Below, piece after piece: positions 1 through 5,593 of a stretch of 5,718 nucleotides of DNA (the stretch's first letter is position 1; the number at the start of each line of letters is the position of its first letter). The translations under genes and the position numbers were made by a program. The stretch comes from Acidobacteriota bacterium (GTDB taxonomy: Bacteria > Acidobacteriota > Terriglobia > Terriglobales > Acidobacteriaceae). Under the pieces are notes generated by a model. That model worked only from the letters and a program-made list of their open reading frames with translations. It was not told where the DNA came from and searched no databases. Where the stretch lies: positions 1 to 5,718 of the forward strand of contig JAJXUS010000161.1 of the NCBI GenBank assembly GCA_021782675.1, in the 5' to 3' direction.

Positions 1-694
1 CCCCGGCCTTGCCATAAATCGTGATCGATTTGTTGGCCCCGTAGATCGCCTGATAGGTGCCGATCGGCATGCTCACGAAGTTGTCCTGGCTCTGGCCCAG
101 GGTCTTGCCCTGCCGCTCCACCACGCCGATTACGGTAAACGGAACTCCATCGACGCGTATCTCCTTGCCCAGCGGATTGCCCTTGCTCAGCACGTTATCG
201 ACGATGTCATACCCGATGACCGCAACGTGTGCGTCGTGCTGCGCCTCCGCCTGCGTAAACATGCGGCCCATGGCGAGGTTGTAGTTGTACATGGTCAGCA
301 TGTCCGGGGTCCATCCGTTGATATTGACGCCCGTCGCCGACTGATGGTTCGACACCACATTGCCGGTCTGGTTCATCTCCGCGCCAACCAGTTTGCAGGC
401 GGTGCATTGCTGCTTCACGGCCTCGTAGTCGGCCAGTTTCAGAATTTTGCGTTTGGAAAACTTCAGATAATCGGCGCCGCTCAGGATCACGTTCGGCATC
501 TGGCTGGCCGTGAAAACATCCGCGCCGTAGCCGTACACCTTGGTGGCCACATACTTGTTCGCACCATTAATCATGGTGACGATCATGATGACGGACGAGA
601 CGCCGATCACGACGCCGAGCAGCGTCAGGATGGAGCGCATTTTGTTCGCCCACAACGATTGCAGCGCAATTTTGAAGGCTTCGCGAAGTTCCAT
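1..694 (-). CDS. MacB/FtsX-type ABC transporter permease, N-terminal part (cut by left edge)
   Basis: This is the first 231 residues of an ABC-transporter permease of the MacB type, whose C-terminal half lies beyond the window. It begins MELREAFKIALQSLWANK, the usual N-terminal amphipathic helix of MacB-like permeases. One membrane helix follows at about residues 22-43 (rich in L, I, V and G). Next comes an extracytoplasmic MacB core domain at about 50-231, with the family-typical stretches DPLGKEIRVDG-like (173-183) and FTVIGVVERQGKTLGQS (186-202). These transporters couple cytoplasmic ATP hydrolysis to movements of the periplasmic domain (mechanotransmission) and export or extract lipids, peptides, antibiotics or lipoproteins; the substrate here cannot be told. 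A CxxC pair (C97, C100) lies in the periplasmic part. The ATG at 692-694 is chosen because the family N-terminus starts there. A purine-rich GGGG about 10 nt upstream is a weak ribosome site. No ATPase gene is visible; it may lie left of the window. Confidence 0.92.
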   Translation of the reverse strand, partial: MELREAFKIALQSLWANKMRSILTLLGVVIGVSSVIMIVTMINGANKYVATKVYGYGADVFTASQMPNVILSGADYLKFSKRKILKLADYEAVKQQCTACKLVGAEMNQTGNVVSNHQSATGVNINGWTPDMLTMYNYNLAMGRMFTQAEAQHDAHVAVIGYDIVDNVLSKGNPLGKEIRVDGVPFTVIGVVERQGKTLGQSQDNFVSMPIGTYQAIYGANKSITIYGKAG

Positions 695-704
695 CGGCGT
701 TTTA

Positions 705-718
705 CCCCGTTCCCGGGG
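705..718 (-). other. Small GC hairpin ahead of the permease start
   Basis: Read on the minus strand this is CCCCG-GGAA-CGGGG, a perfect 5-bp stem closed by a GNRA-type tetraloop. Its 3' arm contains the only G-rich stretch that could serve as ribosome binding site for the permease gene, and it ends 10 nt before the ATG. It could modulate translation, but in DNA this GC-rich a 5-bp stem can arise by chance. No U-tract follows, so it is not an obvious terminator. The rest of the 101-bp gap (695-795) holds only an imperfect direct repeat (GGTCCGCACCC at 724 and GGTTCGCACCC at 763). Confidence 0.25.
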
Positions 719-795
719 CGAAAGGTCCGCACCCGCCGGTCAGCAGCTTTGCAGCAGCCGCCGGTTCGCACCCCGGTCCGGTCCACCTGCCTCAG

Positions 796-1023
796 TTAAT
801 CGAACTCTTTTTCCTGCTCCAGCGCCCACCACAGTCCCACGGCCGCCTCCGCCATTCCAATGGCGCGGGTCAACTGCGGCCGCTCGGCCAGTCCCTGCAT
901 CAGATCTTTCCAAACCTTCGGCCCGGCAATCCACGCCTTGGCCGCATGTTCCGGCCGGATGGCAGCCATCATGCCGTCCCCGATCAGAAACATTACGCAG
1001 AAGTGTTTCCATTTCCCGCTCAT
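796..1023 (-). CDS. Small conserved-looking protein of unknown function (75 aa)
   Basis: This encodes a 75-residue protein starting MSGKWKHFCVMFLIGDG and ending ALEQEKEFD. I do not recognise a named family, but the style resembles small hypothetical proteins seen in acidobacteria. It has a hydrophobic stretch at about residues 8-19 (FCVMFLIGDGMM), which is too short and polar for a sure membrane helix. A helical middle follows with several W residues, then a second apolar patch (about 57-69, GMAEAAVGLWWAL). There is no signal peptide or cysteine pair. The frame stays open upstream to 1155, but I chose the ATG at 1021-1023 because GAGGTG sits just before it; upstream candidates lack a ribosome site and would prepend low-quality sequence. 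It lies 80 bp after the lipoprotein gene and 101 bp before the ABC permease, all in one direction. A TATGAT box 23 nt upstream may give it its own promoter. Confidence 0.72.
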   Translation of the reverse strand: MSGKWKHFCVMFLIGDGMMAAIRPEHAAKAWIAGPKVWKDLMQGLAERPQLTRAIGMAEAAVGLWWALEQEKEFD

Positions 1024-1045
1024 GCCCACCTCACCGCTGCACTTG

Positions 1046-1051
1046 ATCATA
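1046..1051 (-). promoter_or_regulatory. Possible -10 box for the 75-aa gene
   Basis: On the minus strand this reads TATGAT, a 5/6 match to the sigma-70 -10 consensus. It lies in the 80-bp gap after the lipoprotein stop. Transcription would start near 1038 and leave a leader of about 15 nt carrying the GAGGTG ribosome site. The -35 is poor: only TGGAAC at 19-bp spacing offers 3/6 matches. This is therefore a candidate only. Confidence 0.3.
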
Positions 1052-1103
1052 CGAGTTGCCGGCCCGGCTGGTTCCATGCCAGGCGAACCGTAGAAAAATC
1101 CCG

Positions 1104-1718
1104 CTACTGCACCCCGGCGCTCCGGGTGGACATCTGCCACGCCGCGCCATTCCACACCAGCGTCGTCTGGCCCGGCTCGCTGCCTGTCCCAACACTTGCC
1201 AGCCTGGGAAACGCCGTCTTCATCTCCGGCGACTGCGCCCAGCCGGCGATGTGGGTCAGTTTGAAGTGATAGTTGACCACCGCCGTCTTCTGACCCGCGG
1301 AATTTGTGGTCTGCGAAGCGTTGTCGATCGAGGTCACCTCGCGCCGCGCATAGCAGAAGTTTCCGTAGCCAGGCTCGGCAGGATCGACCGTCCAGTCGCT
1401 GCGCCCCTGTGGCGACAGGTCGTAGATATTCACCTGCTTCGAGCCGATCAGGAACTGCTTCTTCTCTGCCGTTGTCCGCACCAGCAGTCCGGCATCGGTC
1501 AGCGCGTCATATCCTTGGGTCCTGGCATCGTCCGCCGTGGCCGCCTGCATCGGAAACTTCTTCGTGTTTTCCCAGAGACAGGCGGGATGGGCCGCGTAAT
1601 AGTTGTTGAGCGCGGCTTTGTACTCGGCGTTCCGGTTGACGCCGCTCTTGTGATTGCAGCCTGCCGCCAGCGTCAGTGCGCCGGCGAAGGCCAGCGCTCC
1701 CAGACTTTTGATCCGCAT
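1104..1718 (-). CDS. Predicted lipoprotein of unknown function
   Basis: This encodes 204 residues. The N-terminus is a lipoprotein signal peptide: positive MRIK, hydrophobic core SLGALAFAGALTL, then AAG-C with the lipidated cysteine at residue 21. The mature protein is therefore predicted to be anchored in the inner or outer membrane on the periplasmic side. The stretch at about 31-110 is helical and then includes GYDALTDAGLL (69-79) and IYDLSPQGRSDW (98-109), a spacing that resembles a small winged-helix-like fold. A more beta-like C-terminal half follows (about 115-200). Two further cysteines, C47 and C122, could form a disulfide. I recognise no named family. The ATG at 1716-1718 is chosen because GAGGAGG lies four bases upstream and the signal peptide starts there; the open frame reaches 1781 but that extension would bury the signal peptide. 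It follows kdoO by 62 bp in the same direction, which suggests, but does not prove, an envelope role. Confidence 0.85.
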   Translation of the reverse strand: MRIKSLGALAFAGALTLAAGCNHKSGVNRNAEYKAALNNYYAAHPACLWENTKKFPMQAATADDARTQGYDALTDAGLLVRTTAEKKQFLIGSKQVNIYDLSPQGRSDWTVDPAEPGYGNFCYARREVTSIDNASQTTNSAGQKTAVVNYHFKLTHIAGWAQSPEMKTAFPRLASVGTGSEPGQTTLVWNGAAWQMSTRSAGVQ

Positions 1719-1780
1719 GAAGCCTCCTCGTTCCGCGCTGTAGGATGCGCCGCGTTGGTATCGCGTGTCCTGCGGCCGCA

Positions 1781-2698
1781 CTAAACCAGGCGCGCGCCGC
1801 TCATCCGCTCCAGCACGCCCAGCGGCGAGTGCTCGGGCGCCACCATGGCCTGCGGCGCTACCAGAAACGTCTGCTCCAGCGCAAACTGTCCCGCCAGCAC
1901 GGCGTGCGGCACCATGTCGGTATAGACCATCCAGCTTGAACCCGGCGGAAAGAACGAAGCCTCGCGCCAGCCGTGCGCCTGATAGCCGGCGTCCTCTTTC
2001 AGCAGATTGTGGAAGCGCATCATGAAGCTGTCGTACGCGGAACGCTTGACCGCGGGTAAGGCTCGGCCTAGCCCCAGCGCGCGGCCCAGCGACTGCACGC
2101 CACGCGCTACCCCACCGGGCGGCGTCGGCATAGGAATCTTCTGCGGCGCAAACTGCGGCGCCAGTTTTGCAAACGGTTCCCCGGTGATCCAGTCCCGCGT
2201 CCGCGTCGCATGCAGATTATTGAAGAAGCGCAGAATCCGCGCCCCATGCGTAGGCCGCGTGGGAAACGCGTCGGTGTGCATCAGATCGTTCCGGCGGCGC
2301 AGCGGCAGGTCGCGGCCGCGTTCTTCCTGGGGCCGGAAGCTGGCGTAATCCAGTTGCCATTGCGCATGGTACGGCAGCAGAAAGCGCGTCAGAAAGCCCG
2401 TAACGTCCTGCGAATATCTGCGCAGAATGACATGCAGCCGGGCGGCGGCTGCGGCGTCTGCATGCTTCATGTCTGCACCCGAGACGCGGTCGAGCGCGGG
2501 CTTATACGCCAGATTTTTATGCAGTCCGCTGCTGCTCTGCTCCAGCGTGCGGAGAAAATGCGTGTCCGCCTCCGGCAGCGGCACCGGGGTCTCCGGAAAC
2601 AGCAGAATGTTTCCCTCTTCGAGCTGACGGCACCACAACGTCGCAGCGGAGATGTCGATTGTCTGGAGCTGGTCGGGCGTAATGGTGACGACACTCAT
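1781..2698 (-). CDS. kdoO: Kdo hydroxylase (Fe(II)/2-oxoglutarate dioxygenase)
   Basis: The 305-residue product matches the Kdo hydroxylase family. Known members use O2, Fe(II) and 2-oxoglutarate to hydroxylate C3 of the outer Kdo sugar of lipopolysaccharide, turning it into Ko, at the cytoplasmic face of the inner membrane. In the sequence, the metal-binding H-x-D is seen as LMHTDAFPTRPTHGARILRFF (H141, D143), the family signature, followed by NNLH. The probable distal iron ligand is H265 in MVPHAVLAGQFALEQTF. The N-terminal ILLFPETP (31-38) and WITGEPFAKLAP (170-181) also fit the family. Length is normal and no key residue is obviously missing. The start ATG (2696-2698) lacks a good ribosome site but lies 11 bp after the stop of the small membrane protein gene, so translation is probably coupled to it. 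Assignment comes from recalled motifs, not a search; the ligand numbering is inferred from the pattern. Confidence 0.88.
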   Translation of the reverse strand: MSVVTITPDQLQTIDISAATLWCRQLEEGNILLFPETPVPLPEADTHFLRTLEQSSSGLHKNLAYKPALDRVSGADMKHADAAAAARLHVILRRYSQDVTGFLTRFLLPYHAQWQLDYASFRPQEERGRDLPLRRRNDLMHTDAFPTRPTHGARILRFFNNLHATRTRDWITGEPFAKLAPQFAPQKIPMPTPPGGVARGVQSLGRALGLGRALPAVKRSAYDSFMMRFHNLLKEDAGYQAHGWREASFFPPGSSWMVYTDMVPHAVLAGQFALEQTFLVAPQAMVAPEHSPLGVLERMSGARLV

Positions 2699-2709
2699 GC
2701 CGTGGCCGC

Positions 2710-3009
2710 TTACCGGGATGCCATCATCCTCTGCCGCACCCAGCCCCCCAGCAAAAACAGCAGGCTGGCGAGCAGAACGAGAATTCCGGCAGGAGCGCCG
2801 ACATCGAGATAGGCGCGGTTCAGGTTGGCCATGGAGTGGCCGGTGGCCGAATCGTAGATCACGAAGCCGATGATGCCGAAAAGAAACGCAATAAAGAAGG
2901 CGATAAACCCGCAGGCCCCGCTCATCAGCACCCGCGGCAGCAGCCCCAGCCGCCCGATCGGGATGCCCATCACTGTCGCGTCGTTCACCGTCTCTGCGTC
3001 GTGGCTCAT
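2710..3009 (-). CDS. Small two-helix membrane protein of unknown function
   Basis: This encodes 99 residues with a polar N-terminus (MSHDAETVND) and two strong hydrophobic segments, at about 27-51 (LMSGACGFIAFF onward) and 71-91 (GAPAGILVLLASLLFLLGGW). A short loop separates them, and a basic tail VRQRMMASR suggests a cytoplasmic C-terminus. I recognise no family. It is the first gene of the leftward run, with its stop 11 bp before kdoO, so it is probably co-transcribed with kdoO and could act at the same inner-membrane site; that is inference from position only. The start is uncertain. The ATG at 3007-3009 has a GGGGGCGGA stretch about 12-20 nt upstream. An in-frame TTG at 3037-3039 would add ten residues (LDAGGGRKRA) that look less like a natural N-terminus. 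Confidence 0.75.
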   Translation of the reverse strand: MSHDAETVNDATVMGIPIGRLGLLPRVLMSGACGFIAFFIAFLFGIIGFVIYDSATGHSMANLNRAYLDVGAPAGILVLLASLLFLLGGWVRQRMMASR

Positions 3010-3100
3010 TGCGCGTTTGCGTCCGCCCCCTGCGTCCAAAATGCCTGCCCGCCTGCGCGGGTAACGGGCTCAGCAGCTTCCTCGGCTAGAATACAGCTTT
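3010..3100. promoter_or_regulatory. Divergent intergenic region with a symmetric -10-like element
   Basis: This 91-bp gap separates the leftward kdoO run from the rightward ruvA pair and must hold the start signals for at least one of them. At 3087-3094 the sequence TAGAATAC gives TAGAAT on the plus strand (5/6 to TATAAT) and TATTCT on the minus strand (3089-3094). No good TTGACA is at the right spacing for either direction. On the plus strand the expected start site (about 3099) is only a couple of bases before the ATG at 3101, and no AGGAGG-like site precedes that ATG, so the plus mRNA may be leaderless or nearly so. Confidence 0.35.
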
Positions 3101-3946
3101 ATGCCGCAGATCGCCCAGCGCAACGCACGCCCTGCAACCGAGCTCGCCCGCCTGCTCCACACCCAGACGGGAGCCGGTGGCATACGCTATGCGGCGCTGG
3201 GGCAGAATGTCCAGACCGCGGAGGAGCTGGCCGCAATCGTGGACGCGGTTCCGGCCACCATCGCAGCCGCCCTCACGCAAAAGCTCTACGTCTTTGCCCC
3301 GCTGGTGATCGTGGATGCGGATGAGGCCGATCCCGAGCCCTGGATTGCCCTCGACTTTGACGAGTCCTCCTCGGATGCAGCCGTCTGTCACCGCAACGTC
3401 ACCCTCTCCGGCATTGAGTACGTCTTTCTCTCGACGGCGCTGACGCAGGACCGCTTCGCTCTGAGTTTTGAGCTGTACATCAACCTGGCGCGGCATTTTG
3501 TTGAGGCTGCCGGGGTGCCGGCCAGCTTTATGGATCTGGTGTGGCGTCAGGCCATGTCCGGCGTGCGCGGGGAGACCAGCCACGACGCCTGGGACGACCG
3601 CGCCCGTGCCCTCGGGCAGCCGCCCGCCGAATCTGCCGGTGAATCGCGCCGCCCCGCGAAGGCGCGCCGGCTGCGCAGCTATGACGCCGCTCCCGCGAGC
3701 GGGCCGGCCCTCCCGCTGATCGACGAGCAGGCGCGAAGCCATTATCTGAACGCGGCCTTCTCCGACGCCATCGCCATCTACCTGCTGTCGCTGACGGTCG
3801 ACTTCGATTACACCGAGCTGCGCGAACGCGAGTACCCCTTGCTGGCGCCGCCAGCCCTGGCCGAGCGCCTGCGCGCCGTCGCGGCGCTGTTTCCGCCGAA
3901 CGCCGGGCACGAGTTCGCCATCCGTTACCGCCGCCGGGAGGATTGA
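3101..3946 (+). CDS. Conserved-looking protein of unknown function, upstream of ruvA
   Basis: This encodes 281 residues with no recognised family, no signal peptide and no membrane helix, so it is probably cytoplasmic. Three parts can be seen. Residues 1-70 are helix-rich (RPATELARLLHTQTG, then TAEELAAIVDAVP). A central domain at about 70-170 starts with APLVIVDADEADPEPWIALD, is acidic, and contains SFELYINLARHFVEAAG. After a low-complexity R/A/P linker (about 172-205), a C-terminal domain (about 206-270) has SDAIAIYLLSLTVDFDYTEL and REREYPLLAPPALAERLRA. The start ATG at 3101 follows a TAGAAT box closely and has no clear ribosome site. The stop is 5 bp before ruvA, and GGGAGG at its 3' end serves ruvA, so the two are probably one operon. 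A link to Holliday-junction processing is suggested only by this position. Confidence 0.82.
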   Translation: MPQIAQRNARPATELARLLHTQTGAGGIRYAALGQNVQTAEELAAIVDAVPATIAAALTQKLYVFAPLVIVDADEADPEPWIALDFDESSSDAAVCHRNVTLSGIEYVFLSTALTQDRFALSFELYINLARHFVEAAGVPASFMDLVWRQAMSGVRGETSHDAWDDRARALGQPPAESAGESRRPAKARRLRSYDAAPASGPALPLIDEQARSHYLNAAFSDAIAIYLLSLTVDFDYTELREREYPLLAPPALAERLRAVAALFPPNAGHEFAIRYRRRED

Positions 3947-3951
3947 GCGGC

Positions 3952-4539
3952 ATGATTGCGCACCTGCGCGGCTCGCTCCTCGCCAAATCGCCGCAGTCCT
4001 GCGTGGTGGAAGCCGGCGGCGTCGGCTACGAAGTGGCCATCAGCATCCCCACCTTCACGGCGCTGCCGGCCGAAGGCCAGACCGTCGCCCTGCTCATCCA
4101 CACTCACGTGCGCGAAGACGCCTTCCTCCTTTTCGGCTTCAGCGACGCGCTGGAGAAGCGTCTGTTTGAGAAATTGCTGGCAATCAGCGGCATCGGCCCC
4201 AAACTCGCCCTCACCGTCCTCAGCGGCCTGCCGCCGGAGCGGCTCATCGGCGCGATTCAGCAGCAGGACCACACCACCCTGACGCGAATTCCGGGCGTGG
4301 GGAAGAAGACGGCCGAGCGCATTGTGCTGGAGTTAAAGGACAAGCTGGAAGGCCTCGGCGCCGCGCCCGTCGCCGGCGTCTCCACTCCGGTCGCCGAGGA
4401 TGTGCTTTCGGCGCTCGTGAACCTGGGCTATCCGCGCGCCGTCGCGCAAAAAGCGATTGAGTCCGCCTGCGCTCGCGATGCCGCCTGCAGCACCGCCTTC
4501 GAACCGCTATTTCGCGCGGCGATGGCCGCAATGAAATAG
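3952..4539 (+). CDS. ruvA: Holliday junction branch migration protein RuvA
   Basis: The 195-residue RuvA binds four-way DNA junctions as a tetramer, holds them square-planar and loads the RuvB helicase motors, which drive branch migration in recombinational repair. All three domains are present. The N-terminal OB-fold (about 1-63) starts MIAHLRGSLL and carries GGVGYEV (22-28); its acidic-pin residues are E55 and D56 in VREDAFLLFGF. The central domain has two helix-hairpin-helix DNA-binding motifs: LLAISGIGPKLAL (75-87) and LTRIPGVGKKTAERI (110-124). The C-terminal RuvB-binding domain (about 148-195) has DVLSALVNLGYP. Length is normal. The start is the ATG at 3952, not the in-frame TTG at 3943, because RuvA proteins begin MI-x-x-L-R/K-G; GGGAGG ends 10 nt before it. 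It follows the unknown gene by 5 bp. Its last 33 bp overlap the opposing membrane-protein gene. ruvB and ruvC are not in the window. Confidence 0.97.
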   Translation: MIAHLRGSLLAKSPQSCVVEAGGVGYEVAISIPTFTALPAEGQTVALLIHTHVREDAFLLFGFSDALEKRLFEKLLAISGIGPKLALTVLSGLPPERLIGAIQQQDHTTLTRIPGVGKKTAERIVLELKDKLEGLGAAPVAGVSTPVAEDVLSALVNLGYPRAVAQKAIESACARDAACSTAFEPLFRAAMAAMK

Positions 4540-5493
4540 CGCCACCGGCGCCGCCCTCTGCTCATCGCGCCACTGCCGCTGTGCCCGGCCCAGATTCGCA
4601 TTGATCTCCGCCCCCACCAGCAGCACCAGCCCGCTGACGTAAAACCATGTCAACAGCACCACCACTGCCCCCAGTGATCCGTAGAGTCGCGCATACGTAT
4701 TGAAAAAATGCAGGTAGACGCGAAAACCGATCGACGCTCCGACCCATGCAATGACGCCCACAACCGCGCCCGGGCTGACCCAGCGCCAGCGGTGTTCTTT
4801 GCGGTCCGGCCCCCAATGGTAGGTCACCGAGAAGACCAGATTCATCAGAAAGATCGCCGCCAGAAATCGCGCAATCTTCCATCCCACCGACAGGACGCCA
4901 TTCACCAGCCACATGTGCATGAACAACTTCATCACGTAGTCGCCCAGCAGCAGCAGCACCATCGCGCTGAACACCAGCGCAAAAATCGCCAGCGTCAGCA
5001 GCAATGCAATCAGCTTGGCCTTCCAGTAGGACCGCGACTCCTTCACGCGAAAGACGACATTCAAAATCGACTGCGCCGACGACATGCCGTAAGTGGCCGA
5101 CCAGAGCGACGCAATGGCGCCGACAACAATGTTGCGCGTCGCCGTGGAGGCCGTGGTCGCCGCGAAGGTGCTCTGCACCATGCTGAACGCGCCCGGCGGA
5201 ATGACCTTTCCGAGATAGAGCATCAGCTCCAGGTCCGAGCGGGCCCGCGTCGAGGCAAACAGGCTGAACATTGCGGAGAGAACGATCAGCCCCGGAAACA
5301 GCGAGAACAGAAAATAGTAGGCCAGCTCGGCGGCGCGGTCGGCAATGTCGTCCTCCATCGACGAGCGCCAGACGTTGCCCGCCAACTGGCCCAGCGACAG
5401 GCCATGCAGAAAAAATGCGCCCCATCCTCCGGGCTGACCCGCTCGTCGCGCCGCGCTGCCGCTGCTCAGTTGTCCTTCGCTGGATGGTGTCAC
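4507..5493 (-). CDS. YihY/BrkB-family inner membrane protein
   Basis: The 328-residue polytopic protein belongs to the YihY / virulence factor BrkB family (formerly mislabelled RNase BN). These are inner-membrane proteins of uncertain function; some relatives have been proposed to move lipids across the envelope, but the role here is unknown. Family marks are DDIADRAAELAYYFLFSLFP (48-67), SLWSATYGMSSAQSILN (129-145), and the C-terminal RLYGSLGAVVVLL with VLLVGAEINANL. About six membrane helices are seen, near 56-80, 122-148, 160-190, 198-226, 236-262 and 270-297. The start is GTG at 5491-5493, with an AGGG about 6 nt upstream; an in-frame stop at 5524-5526 bars any longer form, and the internal ATG at residue 46 would cut off the cytoplasmic N-terminal segment before DDI. 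The C-terminal tail overlaps ruvA on the other strand. A histidine kinase gene ends 100 bp upstream. Confidence 0.92.
   Translation of the reverse strand: MTPSSEGQLSSGSAARRAGQPGGWGAFFLHGLSLGQLAGNVWRSSMEDDIADRAAELAYYFLFSLFPGLIVLSAMFSLFASTRARSDLELMLYLGKVIPPGAFSMVQSTFAATTASTATRNIVVGAIASLWSATYGMSSAQSILNVVFRVKESRSYWKAKLIALLLTLAIFALVFSAMVLLLLGDYVMKLFMHMWLVNGVLSVGWKIARFLAAIFLMNLVFSVTYHWGPDRKEHRWRWVSPGAVVGVIAWVGASIGFRVYLHFFNTYARLYGSLGAVVVLLTWFYVSGLVLLVGAEINANLGRAQRQWRDEQRAAPVALFHCGHRRAK
4539..4551. terminator. Weak candidate hairpin at the ruvA end
   Basis: GCGCC-ACC-GGCGC is a perfect 5-bp inverted repeat starting on the last base of the ruvA stop codon. It could end rightward transcription as a U-less hairpin, but no T-rich tract follows (CGCCCTCTG) and it lies inside the C-terminal codons of the opposing gene. 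No other terminator-like structure is seen between the converging genes. The stem is short for such GC-rich DNA, so chance is a fair explanation. Confidence 0.2.
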
Positions 5494-5530
5494 GCTGACC
5501 CTGCCGGCTTCCGCATTCGCTGGCTATATG

Positions 5531-5557
5531 GATGCCGCGCAGCGCGCTGGCGCCATC
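5531..5557. repeat. Imperfect palindrome upstream of the YihY/BrkB gene
   Basis: GATGCCGCGC-AGCGCGCTGGCGCCATC is a 27-nt imperfect inverted repeat: GATG/CATC outer arms, then CGC/GCG and CAG/CTG inner arms with small mismatches. It contains the exact palindrome CAGCGCGCTG. It lies 38 bp before the GTG start, in the gap after the histidine kinase gene. It may be a leader hairpin or an operator site, but no T-run makes it a terminator. The rest of the gap holds no convincing promoter. Confidence 0.25.
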
Positions 5558-5593
5558 CGAAATGTCCCTGAATCGATGAGGGCTTCTTCGCCG

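Noticed and set aside
724..773. Imperfect direct repeat GGTCCGCACCC / GGTTCGCACCC
   Set aside because: There are only two short, mismatched copies 39 bp apart, with no recognised binding motif.
1771..1780. TGCGGCCGCA palindrome right after the kdoO stop
   Set aside because: It is only 10 bp long with no loop or T-run, so it is not a terminator. Such GC palindromes are expected by chance in this composition.
1056..1784. Long open frame on the plus strand (242 codons) across the lipoprotein gene
   Set aside because: It is antisense to the lipoprotein gene. Its product is R/H/P-rich with no family look, and the minus-strand frame has a signal peptide and ribosome site.
3086..3910. Long minus-strand frame opposite the 281-aa gene (274 codons)
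   Set aside because: It is G/R/Q-rich and has the usual shadow composition of high-GC DNA. The plus-strand frame has sensible secondary structure and joins the ruvA operon.
4562..5571. Long frames on both strands (287 codons each) across the YihY/BrkB gene
   Set aside because: They shadow a clearly recognised six-helix membrane protein and show no coherent hydrophobic or domain pattern of their own.
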